Virus record (IMG/VR): IMGVR_UViG_3300047459_000012
Location: 1 to 42,781 of that record
Source of the DNA: a virus
DNA length: 42,781 bases
Strand: one strand, 5' to 3'
In this document: positions 31,500 to 38,174 of the stretch, one piece after another
Layout of the letters: the number at the start of each line of letters is the position of its first letter
Position numbering within the stretch: the first letter of the stretch is position 1
Notes under the pieces: generated by a model
Seen by the model: only the letters and a program-made list of their open reading frames with translations
The model's database searches: none
What the model was told of the DNA's origin: nothing
Position numbers and translations under genes: made by a program

Positions 31500-32177
31500 A
31501 TGGAACTATCAACCCGAACTGTCGAGATCCTACGAAACTTCTCGACGATTAATCAAAACATCGTAGTCAATGGCGGCAACGTCATCAAGACTATGTCTAT
31601 TGCAAAGAACATTGTATCTCAAGCAGAGATTGATGAAACCTTTCCTAGTTCATTCGGTATCTACGATCTGTCGGAGTTTTTGTCGGTGTTGTCCCTTGTA
31701 GACAATCCTTCAATCGAGTTTGGTGAAAACTTCTGTACCGTATCAGACGGCAGTGGTCTTTCCTCAGTTCGTTATTTCTACTCAGATCCAGAGATGCTTT
31801 CTGCACCTAAGAAAGAGATCATCATGCCTGAGTGTGAGGTCAGATTTCTACTCACTAACGAAACCCTAAGTAAGATCAAACGTGCATCGTCTGCATTGGG
31901 TTATGATGAAATTTCAATTAGTCCCGATGGAAACGCTGTACGTATTGATGTCGTTGATATTAACAATACGACTTCAAATTCATACTCAATTCAAGTTGAA
32001 GGTCAGTTCCCAGAGGATGCAGATTTCAAATTTGTTATTGGGGTAAATAACCTGAAATTGTTGGGTGATGATTATGAGGTTTCGATTTCAACTAAGTTGA
32101 TTTCTAGTTTCCGATCAACATCTGGCAAAACCGAATACTTTATTGCACTTGAAAAGTCATCAACATACGGAGCATAA
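31500..32177 (+). CDS. 45: Sliding clamp gp45
   Basis: At 225 residues it fits T4 gp45 (228), the trimeric ring that tethers DNA polymerase and activates late transcription through gp55. Recognisable parts are MELSTRTVEILRNFSTINQN, then IDETFPSSFGIYDLSEFLSV near residue 43, the central repeat of the clamp fold, and the ending SSFRSTSGKTEYFIALEKSS. TGAGGA precedes the ATG. It starts a replication cluster with its own promoter. The next small ORF starts 1 nt after its stop. Confidence 0.95.
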   Translation: MELSTRTVEILRNFSTINQNIVVNGGNVIKTMSIAKNIVSQAEIDETFPSSFGIYDLSEFLSVLSLVDNPSIEFGENFCTVSDGSGLSSVRYFYSDPEMLSAPKKEIIMPECEVRFLLTNETLSKIKRASSALGYDEISISPDGNAVRIDVVDINNTTSNSYSIQVEGQFPEDADFKFVIGVNNLKLLGDDYEVSISTKLISSFRSTSGKTEYFIALEKSSTYGA

Positions 32178-32178
32178 A

Positions 32179-32394
32179 ATGACTGAAGACCAAGCTACAT
32201 TTTACGACCTCGCAAACCGCGTTGCCCGTTCATGTGTCGCAGTAGTAGATACTGTTGTAACGCGTGGTGGGTTTAAGGGTGAGGAACTTACAACTATCGG
32301 ACAACTACGTGACCAAGCAATTCAAGTGGTTGCGTTGTACGAGAAGTTGGCAAAAGAACACGCAGAGTCTGCCGCAGAAGAAGACTCTGAGTAA
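32179..32394 (+). CDS. Small helical protein of unknown function
   Basis: The 71-residue protein starts 1 nt after the gene 45 stop at ATG 32179, with GGAG about 8 nt upstream; an upstream in-frame ATG inside gene 45 has no such support. It is helical and acidic at its C-terminus (MTEDQATFYDLANRV... EKLAKEHAESAAEEDSE). In T4 a small RNA polymerase-binding gene, rpbA, sits near this position, but I see no sequence reason to equate them. A long-stem terminator follows directly, so the transcript from the gene 45 promoter likely ends here. Confidence 0.7.
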   Translation: MTEDQATFYDLANRVARSCVAVVDTVVTRGGFKGEELTTIGQLRDQAIQVVALYEKLAKEHAESAAEEDSE

Positions 32395-32401
32395 ACCCTT
32401 T

Positions 32402-32473
32402 GGGGCGGTGGGTAACTTCTCTTTCACCGCGAATACTTTATTATGATTCACCCACCGCCCCGTTTTTTTTTTT
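32402..32473 (+). terminator. Strong terminator with 12-bp stem and 11-T tail
   Basis: GGGGCGGTGGGT (32402-32413) is perfectly complementary to ACCCACCGCCCC (32450-32461), with a 36-nt loop, then G and eleven T. The next gene's ATG begins at the first base after the T tract. Confidence 0.9.
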
Positions 32474-32712
32474 ATGAAACTGTATGATCCCCTAATCGCA
32501 AAAGAGACCTCAATCCATGTTGCACTTGGGACGGTCATCAACTATCCACTTAACATCTTCTACACATGGTTAGCAGTTGTTAAGTGGGGTATCACGGACC
32601 CTATAACTTTGTCCACTATTCTTACTGTCGGAATATCCTTCGTCGCGTTCACTCGCATATACATAGTAAGGACTCTTACAGAAAGACGTAAGACCAAACT
32701 TAATAAAGATAT

Positions 32713-32722
<10 letters not shown>
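32474..32722 (+). CDS. Small membrane protein (DUF7220-like)
   Basis: The 82-residue protein has two predicted membrane segments (about residues 18-37, GTVINYPLNIFYTWLAVV, and 43-62, ITLSTILTVGISFVAFTRIY), then a basic tail (RTLTERRKTKLNKD). The pattern resembles small two-helix phage membrane proteins of the DUF7220 type; this is recalled, not searched. The ATG follows the T tract of a terminator immediately, with no Shine-Dalgarno sequence. Its last codons and TAG stop (32720-32722) lie inside the tRNA gene, so tRNA processing would cut its mRNA. Role unknown; holin-like activity is possible but unsupported. Confidence 0.7.
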
Positions 32723-32788
<66 letters not shown>

Positions 32789-32801
32789 CTTTGGAGACAC
32801 C

Positions 32802-33395
32802 GTGAATTTATCTACTCAGGTATCAGACACATTTGCTCGGTCTATGACTGCGTTCTTTCGTCTGTTTGCAGATCTCTTTTTCCGCAAGCGTTACGGTCAC
32901 CGTGCACTCGTTTTAGAAACAGTTGCGGGTGTGCCAGGCATGGTTGCGGGTATGATGACCCACCTCTACAGTCTACAAGCATTTAAGAAAGGACACGGTA
33001 CCAAGATACACGAGATGCTCGCAGAGGCGGAGAACGAAAGAAAACACCTCATGTTTTTCATGGAGGTGATCCAACCGTGGTTCATTGAACGTGTAATCAT
33101 CATCCTTGCCCAGTTTATCTTCTGGCACTACTATCTGGTGATGTTTGTTCTATTCCCCCGAACCGCACACCGCATGACTGGATACTTCGAACAGGAAGCG
33201 GTACAAAGTTACACAAATTATTTGGAACTGATCAAGGCCGGAGAGATCGAAGATGTCCCCGCACCACAGATCGCAATTGATTACTATAGCGAACTCCATG
33301 AGTTTTCTAAGTTGTCTGATATGATTAAGTGCGTCCGTAATGATGAGATGCACCATGCTAAAGTCAACCACGCATATGCGTCCGGGCGACTATAG
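32802..33395 (+). CDS. aox: Alternative oxidase (ubiquinol:oxygen oxidoreductase)
   Basis: The 197-residue protein carries the alternative oxidase signature in full: LET (E39), ENERKHL (E79, H82), FEQEAV (E130) and RNDEMHH (E182, H185), the six ligands of the di-iron site, plus Y137 in the place of the catalytic tyrosine. Two hydrophobic helices (about residues 40-60 and 94-118, IERVIIILAQFIFWHYYLVM) would sit in one membrane leaflet. The enzyme reduces oxygen to water with quinol electrons without pumping protons. Related plastoquinol oxidases occur in cyanophages, but this sequence looks closer to proteobacterial and mitochondrial types. The GTG start is set by GGAG at 32793-32796. It sits behind tRNA-Thr. 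Confidence 0.93.
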   Translation: MNLSTQVSDTFARSMTAFFRLFADLFFRKRYGHRALVLETVAGVPGMVAGMMTHLYSLQAFKKGHGTKIHEMLAEAENERKHLMFFMEVIQPWFIERVIIILAQFIFWHYYLVMFVLFPRTAHRMTGYFEQEAVQSYTNYLELIKAGEIEDVPAPQIAIDYYSELHEFSKLSDMIKCVRNDEMHHAKVNHAYASGRL

Positions 33396-33472
33396 TATAA
33401 ACTGATTGTTTTTATCGATAGAACCGATCGTATTTGTCGCATTCTTGTGGATAAATAGATTGAAGAAATCGG

Positions 33473-33501
33473 TTTACACGAAAGGGATAATGCGGTATAA
33501 T
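33473..33501 (+). promoter_or_regulatory. Sigma70-like promoter for gene 44
   Basis: TTTACA (33473-33478), a 17-bp spacer and TATAAT (33496-33501), followed by GTCCCCC. The ATG is 28 bp downstream after TGGAG. Confidence 0.8.
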
Positions 33502-33529
33502 GTCCCCCTATTATATTATGGAGTAGTAA

Positions 33530-34474
33530 ATGAGTAACGAATTCTTGTGGGTGGAGAAGTACCGCCCGAAAACTGTATCCCAAACTATCCTACCCACAGA
33601 ACTGAAAGACACTTTTCAGAACATTGTGGACGGTGGAGAAATCCCGAACATGATGTTCAGTGGGACTGCTGGGACAGGTAAAACTACAGTCGCTCGTGCG
33701 ATCTGCGAGGAACTGGAGTTAGATTACATCGTAATCAACGGGTCCGAAGAAGGCAACATTGACACACTACGAGGAAAGATCAAACAGTTCGCTTCTTCCG
33801 TCTCGTTGGCTGGTGGTTACAAGGTCGTCATTCTCGATGAGGCAGACTATCTAAATCCTCAGTCAACCCAACCTGCATTGCGGGGGTTTATTGAGGAGTT
33901 CTCGAACAACTGTCGTTTTATTATGACATGTAACTTCGATAACAAGATCATCGACCCATTACACTCACGATGCACTAAGATCGCGTTCAGTGCCACCAAG
34001 AAGACTCTCCAGTCTCTCTCGGCGGAGTTTATGCAACGCGCGATGACCATTCTCCAGACGGAGGGTGTAGATTATAATAAGGATGTCCTTGCGCAGGTCA
34101 TCATGAAACACGCACCGGATTGGAGGCGTGTTCTGAATGAGTTGCAGAAAGGATCGATTTCGGGGTCACTGAATGTGGCGTCTGTTCTCAACGGAGAAGT
34201 CGTGGACAACTACACTCAGTTGTTCGGCGCAATCCGTGATAAAAACTTTAAGAAGATGAGGTCATGGGTCGTCAATAACATTGACGTAGAACCAGCGGCG
34301 GTGTTCCGTGGTGTCTACGATCGTATGTATGACCATGTCTCCCCGAATAGTATTCCACAACTTGTTTTGATACTTGCTGACTATCAATACAAGAATGCGT
34401 TTGTCGCAGATCATGAATTAAACATGGTCGCCTGTCTCACAGAGGTGATGGCAAACGTGGAGGTCAAAGCGTGA
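33530..34474 (+). CDS. 44: Clamp loader large subunit gp44
   Basis: The 314-residue AAA+ ATPase (T4 gp44: 319) has WVEKYRPKTV near its start, Walker A GTAGTGKTT at 45-53, Walker B VVILDEAD at 99-106, and the SRC motif with arginine finger at 146-148. Four gp44 subunits with one gp62 open and load the gp45 clamp. TGGAG precedes the ATG. The 3' end overlaps gene 62 by 4 nt (GTGA), which indicates coupled translation and subunit balance. Confidence 0.95.
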   Translation: MSNEFLWVEKYRPKTVSQTILPTELKDTFQNIVDGGEIPNMMFSGTAGTGKTTVARAICEELELDYIVINGSEEGNIDTLRGKIKQFASSVSLAGGYKVVILDEADYLNPQSTQPALRGFIEEFSNNCRFIMTCNFDNKIIDPLHSRCTKIAFSATKKTLQSLSAEFMQRAMTILQTEGVDYNKDVLAQVIMKHAPDWRRVLNELQKGSISGSLNVASVLNGEVVDNYTQLFGAIRDKNFKKMRSWVVNNIDVEPAAVFRGVYDRMYDHVSPNSIPQLVLILADYQYKNAFVADHELNMVACLTEVMANVEVKA

Positions 34475-34848
34475 GTCCGTTTGATTTCCTAAACAGCATT
34501 AACAGTACCAAGGTAAATTTACTCGATAAGGATCCGGAAAATATTAATCAATACAATAGCTTCCTAGTAAATAGGTCGCTTTCATACTTTCCAGATACTG
34601 TGTTAATTAGTAACGAAATGAACAGGTTGCATCATATAGATGCGAGACTTCAACACGATTTTCTTATAAATATTATACGTAGGAAAAAACGTTTCTCGAA
34701 ATGGGATAAACCCCAAAGTACAGATATCGAGTGTATCAAAGAGTATTACGGATATAGCGATTCCAAAGCGAAGCAGATTATTGGACTCTTAACCTCGGAA
34801 CAATTACAAGAACTCAAACATAAGGTTAATAAAGGTGGAAGAGAATAA
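34471..34848 (+). CDS. 62: Clamp loader small subunit gp62
   Basis: A 125-residue protein starting with GTG at 34471 in GTGAG overlap with the gene 44 stop; GGAGG at 34459-34463 supports the start. The N-terminal SPFDFLNSINSTKVNLL and the segment YNSFLVNRSLSYFPDTVLIS (about residues 28-47) fit gp62 of marine T4-like phages. It is clearly shorter than T4 gp62 (187 residues) and lacks much of its C-terminal part. It completes the clamp loader with gp44. Position between 44 and regA is as in T4. It overlaps the possible GTG start of regA. Confidence 0.85.
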   Translation: MSPFDFLNSINSTKVNLLDKDPENINQYNSFLVNRSLSYFPDTVLISNEMNRLHHIDARLQHDFLINIIRRKKRFSKWDKPQSTDIECIKEYYGYSDSKAKQIIGLLTSEQLQELKHKVNKGGRE

Positions 34849-34870
34849 TCTAGTTCAATGGAACTCAGAG

Positions 34871-35245
34871 ATGATGTTAGAGATCACCCTAGCAGAACCT
34901 GATGATTTCCTAAAAGTTAGAGAAACACTTACTCGTATAGGGGTCGCCTCACGTCGCGACAACACCCTATTTCAATCGTGCCATATCCTACATAAACAGG
35001 GTAGGTACTTTATCGTCCATTTTAAGGAGTTATTTTTACTGGACGGCAAGAAGTCAAACTTAGAAACGACGGACATGGAACGTCGTAACACGATAGCAAC
35101 CCTTCTACAGGATTGGGGTCTGGTATCAATCGTAAACCCAGAAGTTGCACAAGATTGCGCTCCTATGCGACAGATCAAAATAATTTCGTATAAGGAAAAG
35201 TCAAAGTGGAATCTGCAACCGAAATACAACATCGGTAATAACTAA
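34871..35245 (+). CDS. regA: Translational repressor RegA
   Basis: The product matches T4 RegA (122 residues) nearly along its whole length: MLEITLAEPDDFLKVRETLT, GVASRRDNTLFQSCHILHKQ, RYFIVHFKELFLLDG, LLQDWGLV and the ending KWNLQPKYNIGN. RegA binds ribosome sites of early phage mRNAs and blocks their translation. I place the start at ATG 34871 (or 34874) because it reproduces the T4 N-terminus; a GTG at 34835 overlapping gene 62 would add 12 residues and has AAGG upstream, so it remains possible. The next gene overlaps its stop (TAATG). Confidence 0.92.
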   Translation: MMLEITLAEPDDFLKVRETLTRIGVASRRDNTLFQSCHILHKQGRYFIVHFKELFLLDGKKSNLETTDMERRNTIATLLQDWGLVSIVNPEVAQDCAPMRQIKIISYKEKSKWNLQPKYNIGNN

Positions 35246-35787
35246 TGGCGAAAGAATATTATGACATTTTTGAAGGTCGCGAAGACAATATTCGCGACAA
35301 AGTCCCATTCATAGGTCGACTTCCTTTTGATATGGAGTCGAATTATGGGTGGACGCAGTTCATGGAAATGATGGACTCGCATCCAGATGACCTATACGAT
35401 CGTAACTCAGATAAGATGCGTATTGGTCTTAATGCTTTCCATTCTCGCGGCAGTGCGCCAGAGTTTGCAAAGAACATTTACGAAGAAATGCAAGAAGTAT
35501 TTGCACTTCACGAAAACAAGATCACTAACATTGCGTTTAGTGGATTTGGTCGTGCTAGTGGATCTTATCCTTGGCATAAGGATTCGATGGACGTATTCTT
35601 GGTTCAGGTTATCTCTACCGTGGGTCTCAAAGTAGAACACATTAATGACGAGGAACCTTTTGATTTCGAGCCAGGCATGTTCGTCTATTTGCCAAGGGGA
35701 ACCCATCACCAAGTATTCCCAAGGGTGTCTCGTGTTTCTTTCTCGTTCGGTGTGGAGGGTGATCCGGACCCATCAAAATACTACTGA
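35245..35787 (+). CDS. Cupin/JmjC-like Fe(II)-dependent oxygenase
   Basis: The 180-residue protein shows a cupin or JmjC-like oxygenase pattern: SGFGRASGSYPWHKDSMDVF with H111-x-D113, a strand block FLVQVISTVGLKVEH, FEPGMFVYLPRGTHHQVFP with the distal His at 154 or 155, and VSRVSFSFGV with R163. These fit an iron site of H-x-D...H. The whole protein is about one cupin domain. It may hydroxylate a protein or small molecule; substrate unknown. It is coupled to regA by start-stop overlap, so it is probably expressed with the replication genes. Unlike paralogues A and B it keeps the acidic ligand. Confidence 0.75.
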   Translation: MAKEYYDIFEGREDNIRDKVPFIGRLPFDMESNYGWTQFMEMMDSHPDDLYDRNSDKMRIGLNAFHSRGSAPEFAKNIYEEMQEVFALHENKITNIAFSGFGRASGSYPWHKDSMDVFLVQVISTVGLKVEHINDEEPFDFEPGMFVYLPRGTHHQVFPRVSRVSFSFGVEGDPDPSKYY

Positions 35788-35797
35788 GGAAATTCTC

Positions 35798-36043
35798 ATG
35801 TCTGGTAAAAACGTTGTATCGTTATCAGAGGTCTTGAAAAAAAAACAGGATAAAGAGAAAGAACTTGAAATGTATCGAAGACATCTCACAATGATCGAAG
35901 ACCGCATGGCCTTCCTAGAGATGGATCGAAAAGTTACGATGGAAATCATCGATATGATCGAAAATGATGCCGTCGTAGTCGTTGATGATTCTCTACCTAT
36001 TATACGTATAGATAATGACGACTATGATGACCTAGATGATTGA
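35798..36043 (+). CDS. Small acidic coiled-coil protein of unknown function
   Basis: An 81-residue protein from ATG 35798, with GAGGA about 8 nt upstream. A longer frame to 35645 exists but runs inside the previous gene with no ribosome site. The N-terminal half is a charged helix (LKKKQDKEKELEMYRRHL), and the C-terminus is strongly acidic (IRIDNDDYDDLDD). I do not recognise a family. Its charge pattern could suit binding to a DNA-binding partner or the transcription machinery, but nothing in the sequence proves this. Confidence 0.7.
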   Translation: MSGKNVVSLSEVLKKKQDKEKELEMYRRHLTMIEDRMAFLEMDRKVTMEIIDMIENDAVVVVDDSLPIIRIDNDDYDDLDD

Positions 36044-36162
36044 ATAGTTAAATATTCACATGTCTAGTGTTACCTTTATACTCATAACGAGTATATATAC
36101 TATCGACCTGCCACATAAGTGGGGGTTATTTTAAACTTGCTTAAAACTAAGGAGTTAGCAAC

Positions 36163-36642
36163 ATGACATTAACAGCAAAACAACTGTTCCCACGTTCAGC
36201 ATTCGTCGGATTTGATACTATGATCGACGAACTAGACAGGGTCGCACGACACTCGGGTGATACGTTCCCCCCGCATAATATTCTAAAGACGGGAGAGGAT
36301 CAATACCTAATCGAGTTAGCCGTCGCCGGTTTCACGGAAGACGAACTCGAAATCGAAGTAAAGAACCGAACACTTAGCATTCGAGGGTCTGTAAACGACA
36401 CTAGAGAGTATATTCATAAAGGCATTTCGACGAAAAGATTTGAACGTCAGTTCCGTCTGTCGGAGTATGTTGAAGTAATGGGAGCTGATTTCAGGAACGG
36501 ATTACTAGCCATTTCATTGGAAGTAATAATCCCTGAAAGTCAGAAGCCTCGTAAAGTAGCAATTAATGGGACTAGTATATTAAGTCCACAACTTTTAAAC
36601 GAGGAGAACAACAATGGAGAAGAGCAACCGAGCCAACTCTAG
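36163..36642 (+). CDS. hsp20: Small heat shock protein Hsp20
   Basis: The 159-residue protein has an alpha-crystallin domain at about residues 38-130: HNILKTGEDQYLIELAVAGF, then ELEIEVKNRTLSIRG, FERQFRLSEYVEVMGADFRN and GLLAISLEVIIPE. The C-terminal QKPRKVAIN resembles the I-x-I/V oligomerisation region. Hsp20 holds unfolding proteins; many marine T4-like phages, notably cyanophages, carry it, possibly for virion assembly. AAGGAG precedes the ATG. No clear promoter or late box is visible in the 119-bp gap upstream, which contains only an AT-rich stretch with the palindrome GTATATATAC. Its 3' end overlaps a small membrane ORF. Confidence 0.92.
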   Translation: MTLTAKQLFPRSAFVGFDTMIDELDRVARHSGDTFPPHNILKTGEDQYLIELAVAGFTEDELEIEVKNRTLSIRGSVNDTREYIHKGISTKRFERQFRLSEYVEVMGADFRNGLLAISLEVIIPESQKPRKVAINGTSILSPQLLNEENNNGEEQPSQL

Positions 36643-36721
36643 GTTAGAAGAGATGGGTTGGATGTTCGCAGGACTATCAAGCGTATTCGTGGTAGCCGTC
36701 TGTGTCCAACAACTAATGTAA
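36614..36721 (+). CDS. Small 35-residue single-pass membrane protein
   Basis: ATG at 36614, 7 nt after the strong site GAGGAG (36601-36606), opens a 35-codon frame to TAA at 36719-36721. It overlaps the last 29 bases of hsp20 in another frame. The peptide has a polar N-terminus (MEKSNRANSRLEE) and one hydrophobic helix (MGWMFAGLSSVFVVAVCV). It is followed at once by a terminator, as expected for the last gene of the unit. Below usual length cut-offs. Function unknown. Confidence 0.6.
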   Translation: MEKSNRANSRLEEMGWMFAGLSSVFVVAVCVQQLM

Positions 36722-36726
36722 TAAAT

Positions 36727-36750
36727 AAGGGAACTTAGGTTCCCTTTTTT
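36727..36750 (+). terminator. Terminator after hsp20 unit
   Basis: AAGGGAAC-TTAG-GTTCCCTT (36727-36746) forms an 8-bp stem followed by T to 36750. The next ATG begins 5 bases later. Confidence 0.88.
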
Positions 36751-36754
36751 ATAT

Positions 36755-37336
36755 ATGAACATAAATCACTACAGACAAAAAGGTTGGGTCGTCATTGAGT
36801 CCGCACTAAACCCACACGAAGTCGATATGGTCAAACGCATCGGTGAGGACATGCGCCTCCATGCCGCAGACTATTCCACGTGGAGTGGTATCTCGTGCGC
36901 AGGCAACTTTGACGATCGACTGTTTCAGTCTTACACCAGTGACATCATGAAAGGACTCGCACGTGAAATCTTAGGGAATGAGGTCTATCTATTCAACGAT
37001 CAGATCGTCATCAAACTGCCCAACGACCGACTCCGTTTCGAACCTCACAAGGACAACCAATATGGACCCAACAGTGATGGATCCATCCATACGGTCAATA
37101 TGTCTTGGATACTTGACGACTTCACCGAAGAGAACGGAACCCTTGAGTTGCAGAACCAAGACGATGGAGAGTGGGTTACTATATACCCTAAGAAAGGTGA
37201 CATCGTAGCGATACAGGGGAACACCTATCACAGATCCGGTAAGAACAGGTCTATCTACAGTAGAGGTTTGTACGCTTGCGTTTACACAGAATCCCCGATA
37301 CACCTTGAAGGATTTTACACTCAGAGATTCGTATGA
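36755..37336 (+). CDS. Phytanoyl-CoA dioxygenase (PhyH)-like 2OG-Fe(II) oxygenase
   Basis: The 193-residue protein matches small PhyH-family dioxygenases: YRQKGWVVIESALNPHEVD at the N-terminus, RFEPHKDNQYG with H98-x-D100, SWILDDFTEENGTLELQ near residue 117, GDIVAIQGNTYHRSGKNRS with distal H159, and SRGLYACVYTES with R170 as likely 2-oxoglutarate ligand. All three iron ligands are present, so it is probably active, substrate unknown. The ATG follows a terminator by 5 nt and has no ribosome site of its own. It overlaps the next gene by 4 nt (ATGA), pairing an oxygenase with a glycosyltransferase-like protein, as at 1258-2699. Confidence 0.85.
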   Translation: MNINHYRQKGWVVIESALNPHEVDMVKRIGEDMRLHAADYSTWSGISCAGNFDDRLFQSYTSDIMKGLAREILGNEVYLFNDQIVIKLPNDRLRFEPHKDNQYGPNSDGSIHTVNMSWILDDFTEENGTLELQNQDDGEWVTIYPKKGDIVAIQGNTYHRSGKNRSIYSRGLYACVYTESPIHLEGFYTQRFV

Positions 37337-38142
37337 AAGTAGTTCAGATCGTCATAAAGGGAAACAAAGTATCCGAAGAATATGCCGCACTCTCGCAGTA
37401 TTCATTCGAACGCGCCTTGCGTGAGGGATATATTGATTCTATAGAACATTTCGATGCTATCACCCCAGAGTCTGAAGACTTCCAAGAACACGTAGACCGA
37501 TACACATGGTCGCGTAGTTTGATGACACTGGACAATAAGAAGTTCGGACAACCAAAGGAAGACCACTCACCAACAGAGAAGGCGGGGATGTGTTCTCACT
37601 GGGAGATCATGCGTCAGTGTGCGGTTAGCGGTGAACGCGTGTGGGTCATCGAGCATGACACGTGGATGTTAGAAGAACGGTACGAGTCCTTTAAGGCTCT
37701 GGTCACTCTAACACCCGAAACTCTCTATGCAAACATTGGACTGTTCATGGGTATGTATTCCCTCGACCCAAGATTCTGTCACTGGGCGTATCACATGTTG
37801 ACTACCAATGACTTTCCAATAAACTGCGGTCCTTACTGTGTTCTTCAACGTCTTTTCAGAACATACACCACAAATCACCTATCACATCCGGATATTAATT
37901 ACTACGGAAAGCACATTACTTCTTTACACCCATGGCATAACTGTGATACTATAGGCGTTGGTCGTGAAATTGGGAAGTTCTTTAATACAAATGATCCATT
38001 GGATAAATCACACGGGTTACCTACACCTACTACTCAGGTTGTTTCGAAAGGGCTCTCTGTCACTCAGGAACACCATAGTTACAAACAACAACTACAAGAT
38101 GAACCTTGGAAAAGGCACAAGTTTTTCAAAGTTATTGATTGA
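37333..38142 (+). CDS. GT25-like glycosyltransferase
   Basis: The 269-residue protein resembles family 25 (LPS-type) glycosyltransferases: an N-terminal strand [20 protein letters not shown], a central [20 protein letters not shown] at about residues 85-104 like the family's SH...W segment, and VIEHDTWML at 105-113 in place of the E-D-D motif. [14 protein letters not shown] and [14 protein letters not shown] follow. The His in EHD instead of EDD is unusual and may alter metal use. It overlaps the PhyH-like gene and ends at the gene 43 promoter. Likely role: sugar transfer to a phage or host surface component, inferred. Confidence 0.65.
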   Translation: MKVVQIVIKGNKVSEEYAALSQYSFERALREGYIDSIEHFDAITPESEDFQEHVDRYTWSRSLMTLDNKKFGQPKEDHSPTEKAGMCSHWEIMRQCAVSGERVWVIEHDTWMLEERYESFKALVTLTPETLYANIGLFMGMYSLDPRFCHWAYHMLTTNDFPINCGPYCVLQRLFRTYTTNHLSHPDINYYGKHITSLHPWHNCDTIGVGREIGKFFNTNDPLDKSHGLPTPTTQVVSKGLSVTQEHHSYKQQLQDEPWKRHKFFKVID

Positions 38143-38167
38143 CACTGACCTCACAATGGGATATAAT
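38139..38167 (+). promoter_or_regulatory. Sigma70-like promoter for gene 43
   Basis: TTGACA (38139-38144), a 17-bp spacer and TATAAT (38162-38167). The expected start at 38173-38175 coincides with the gene 43 ATG at 38175, so the transcript would have little or no leader. Confidence 0.85.
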
Positions 38168-38174
38168 ACGTCCC

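Noticed and set aside
32143-32178. Upstream start for the small gene after 45
   Set aside because: That ATG lies in gene 45 without a ribosome site; the ATG at 32179 has GGAG at good spacing.
33450-33457. GATAAATA before gene 44 as a late promoter
   Set aside because: The first base differs from all seven clear late boxes, and gene 44 has a good sigma70-like promoter nearer its start.
35645-35797. Longer version of the small acidic gene
   Set aside because: The extra part is an out-of-frame reading of the cupin-like gene; GAGGA supports the ATG at 35798.
36060-36134. 24-codon ORF in the gap before hsp20
   Set aside because: No ribosome site and no overlap or coupling with neighbours; the composition looks random.
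38139-38174. Upstream in-frame start for DNA polymerase adding 12 residues
   Set aside because: It would start in the promoter's -35 box, has no ribosome site, and shifts the exonuclease residues away from the T4 positions D112/E114.
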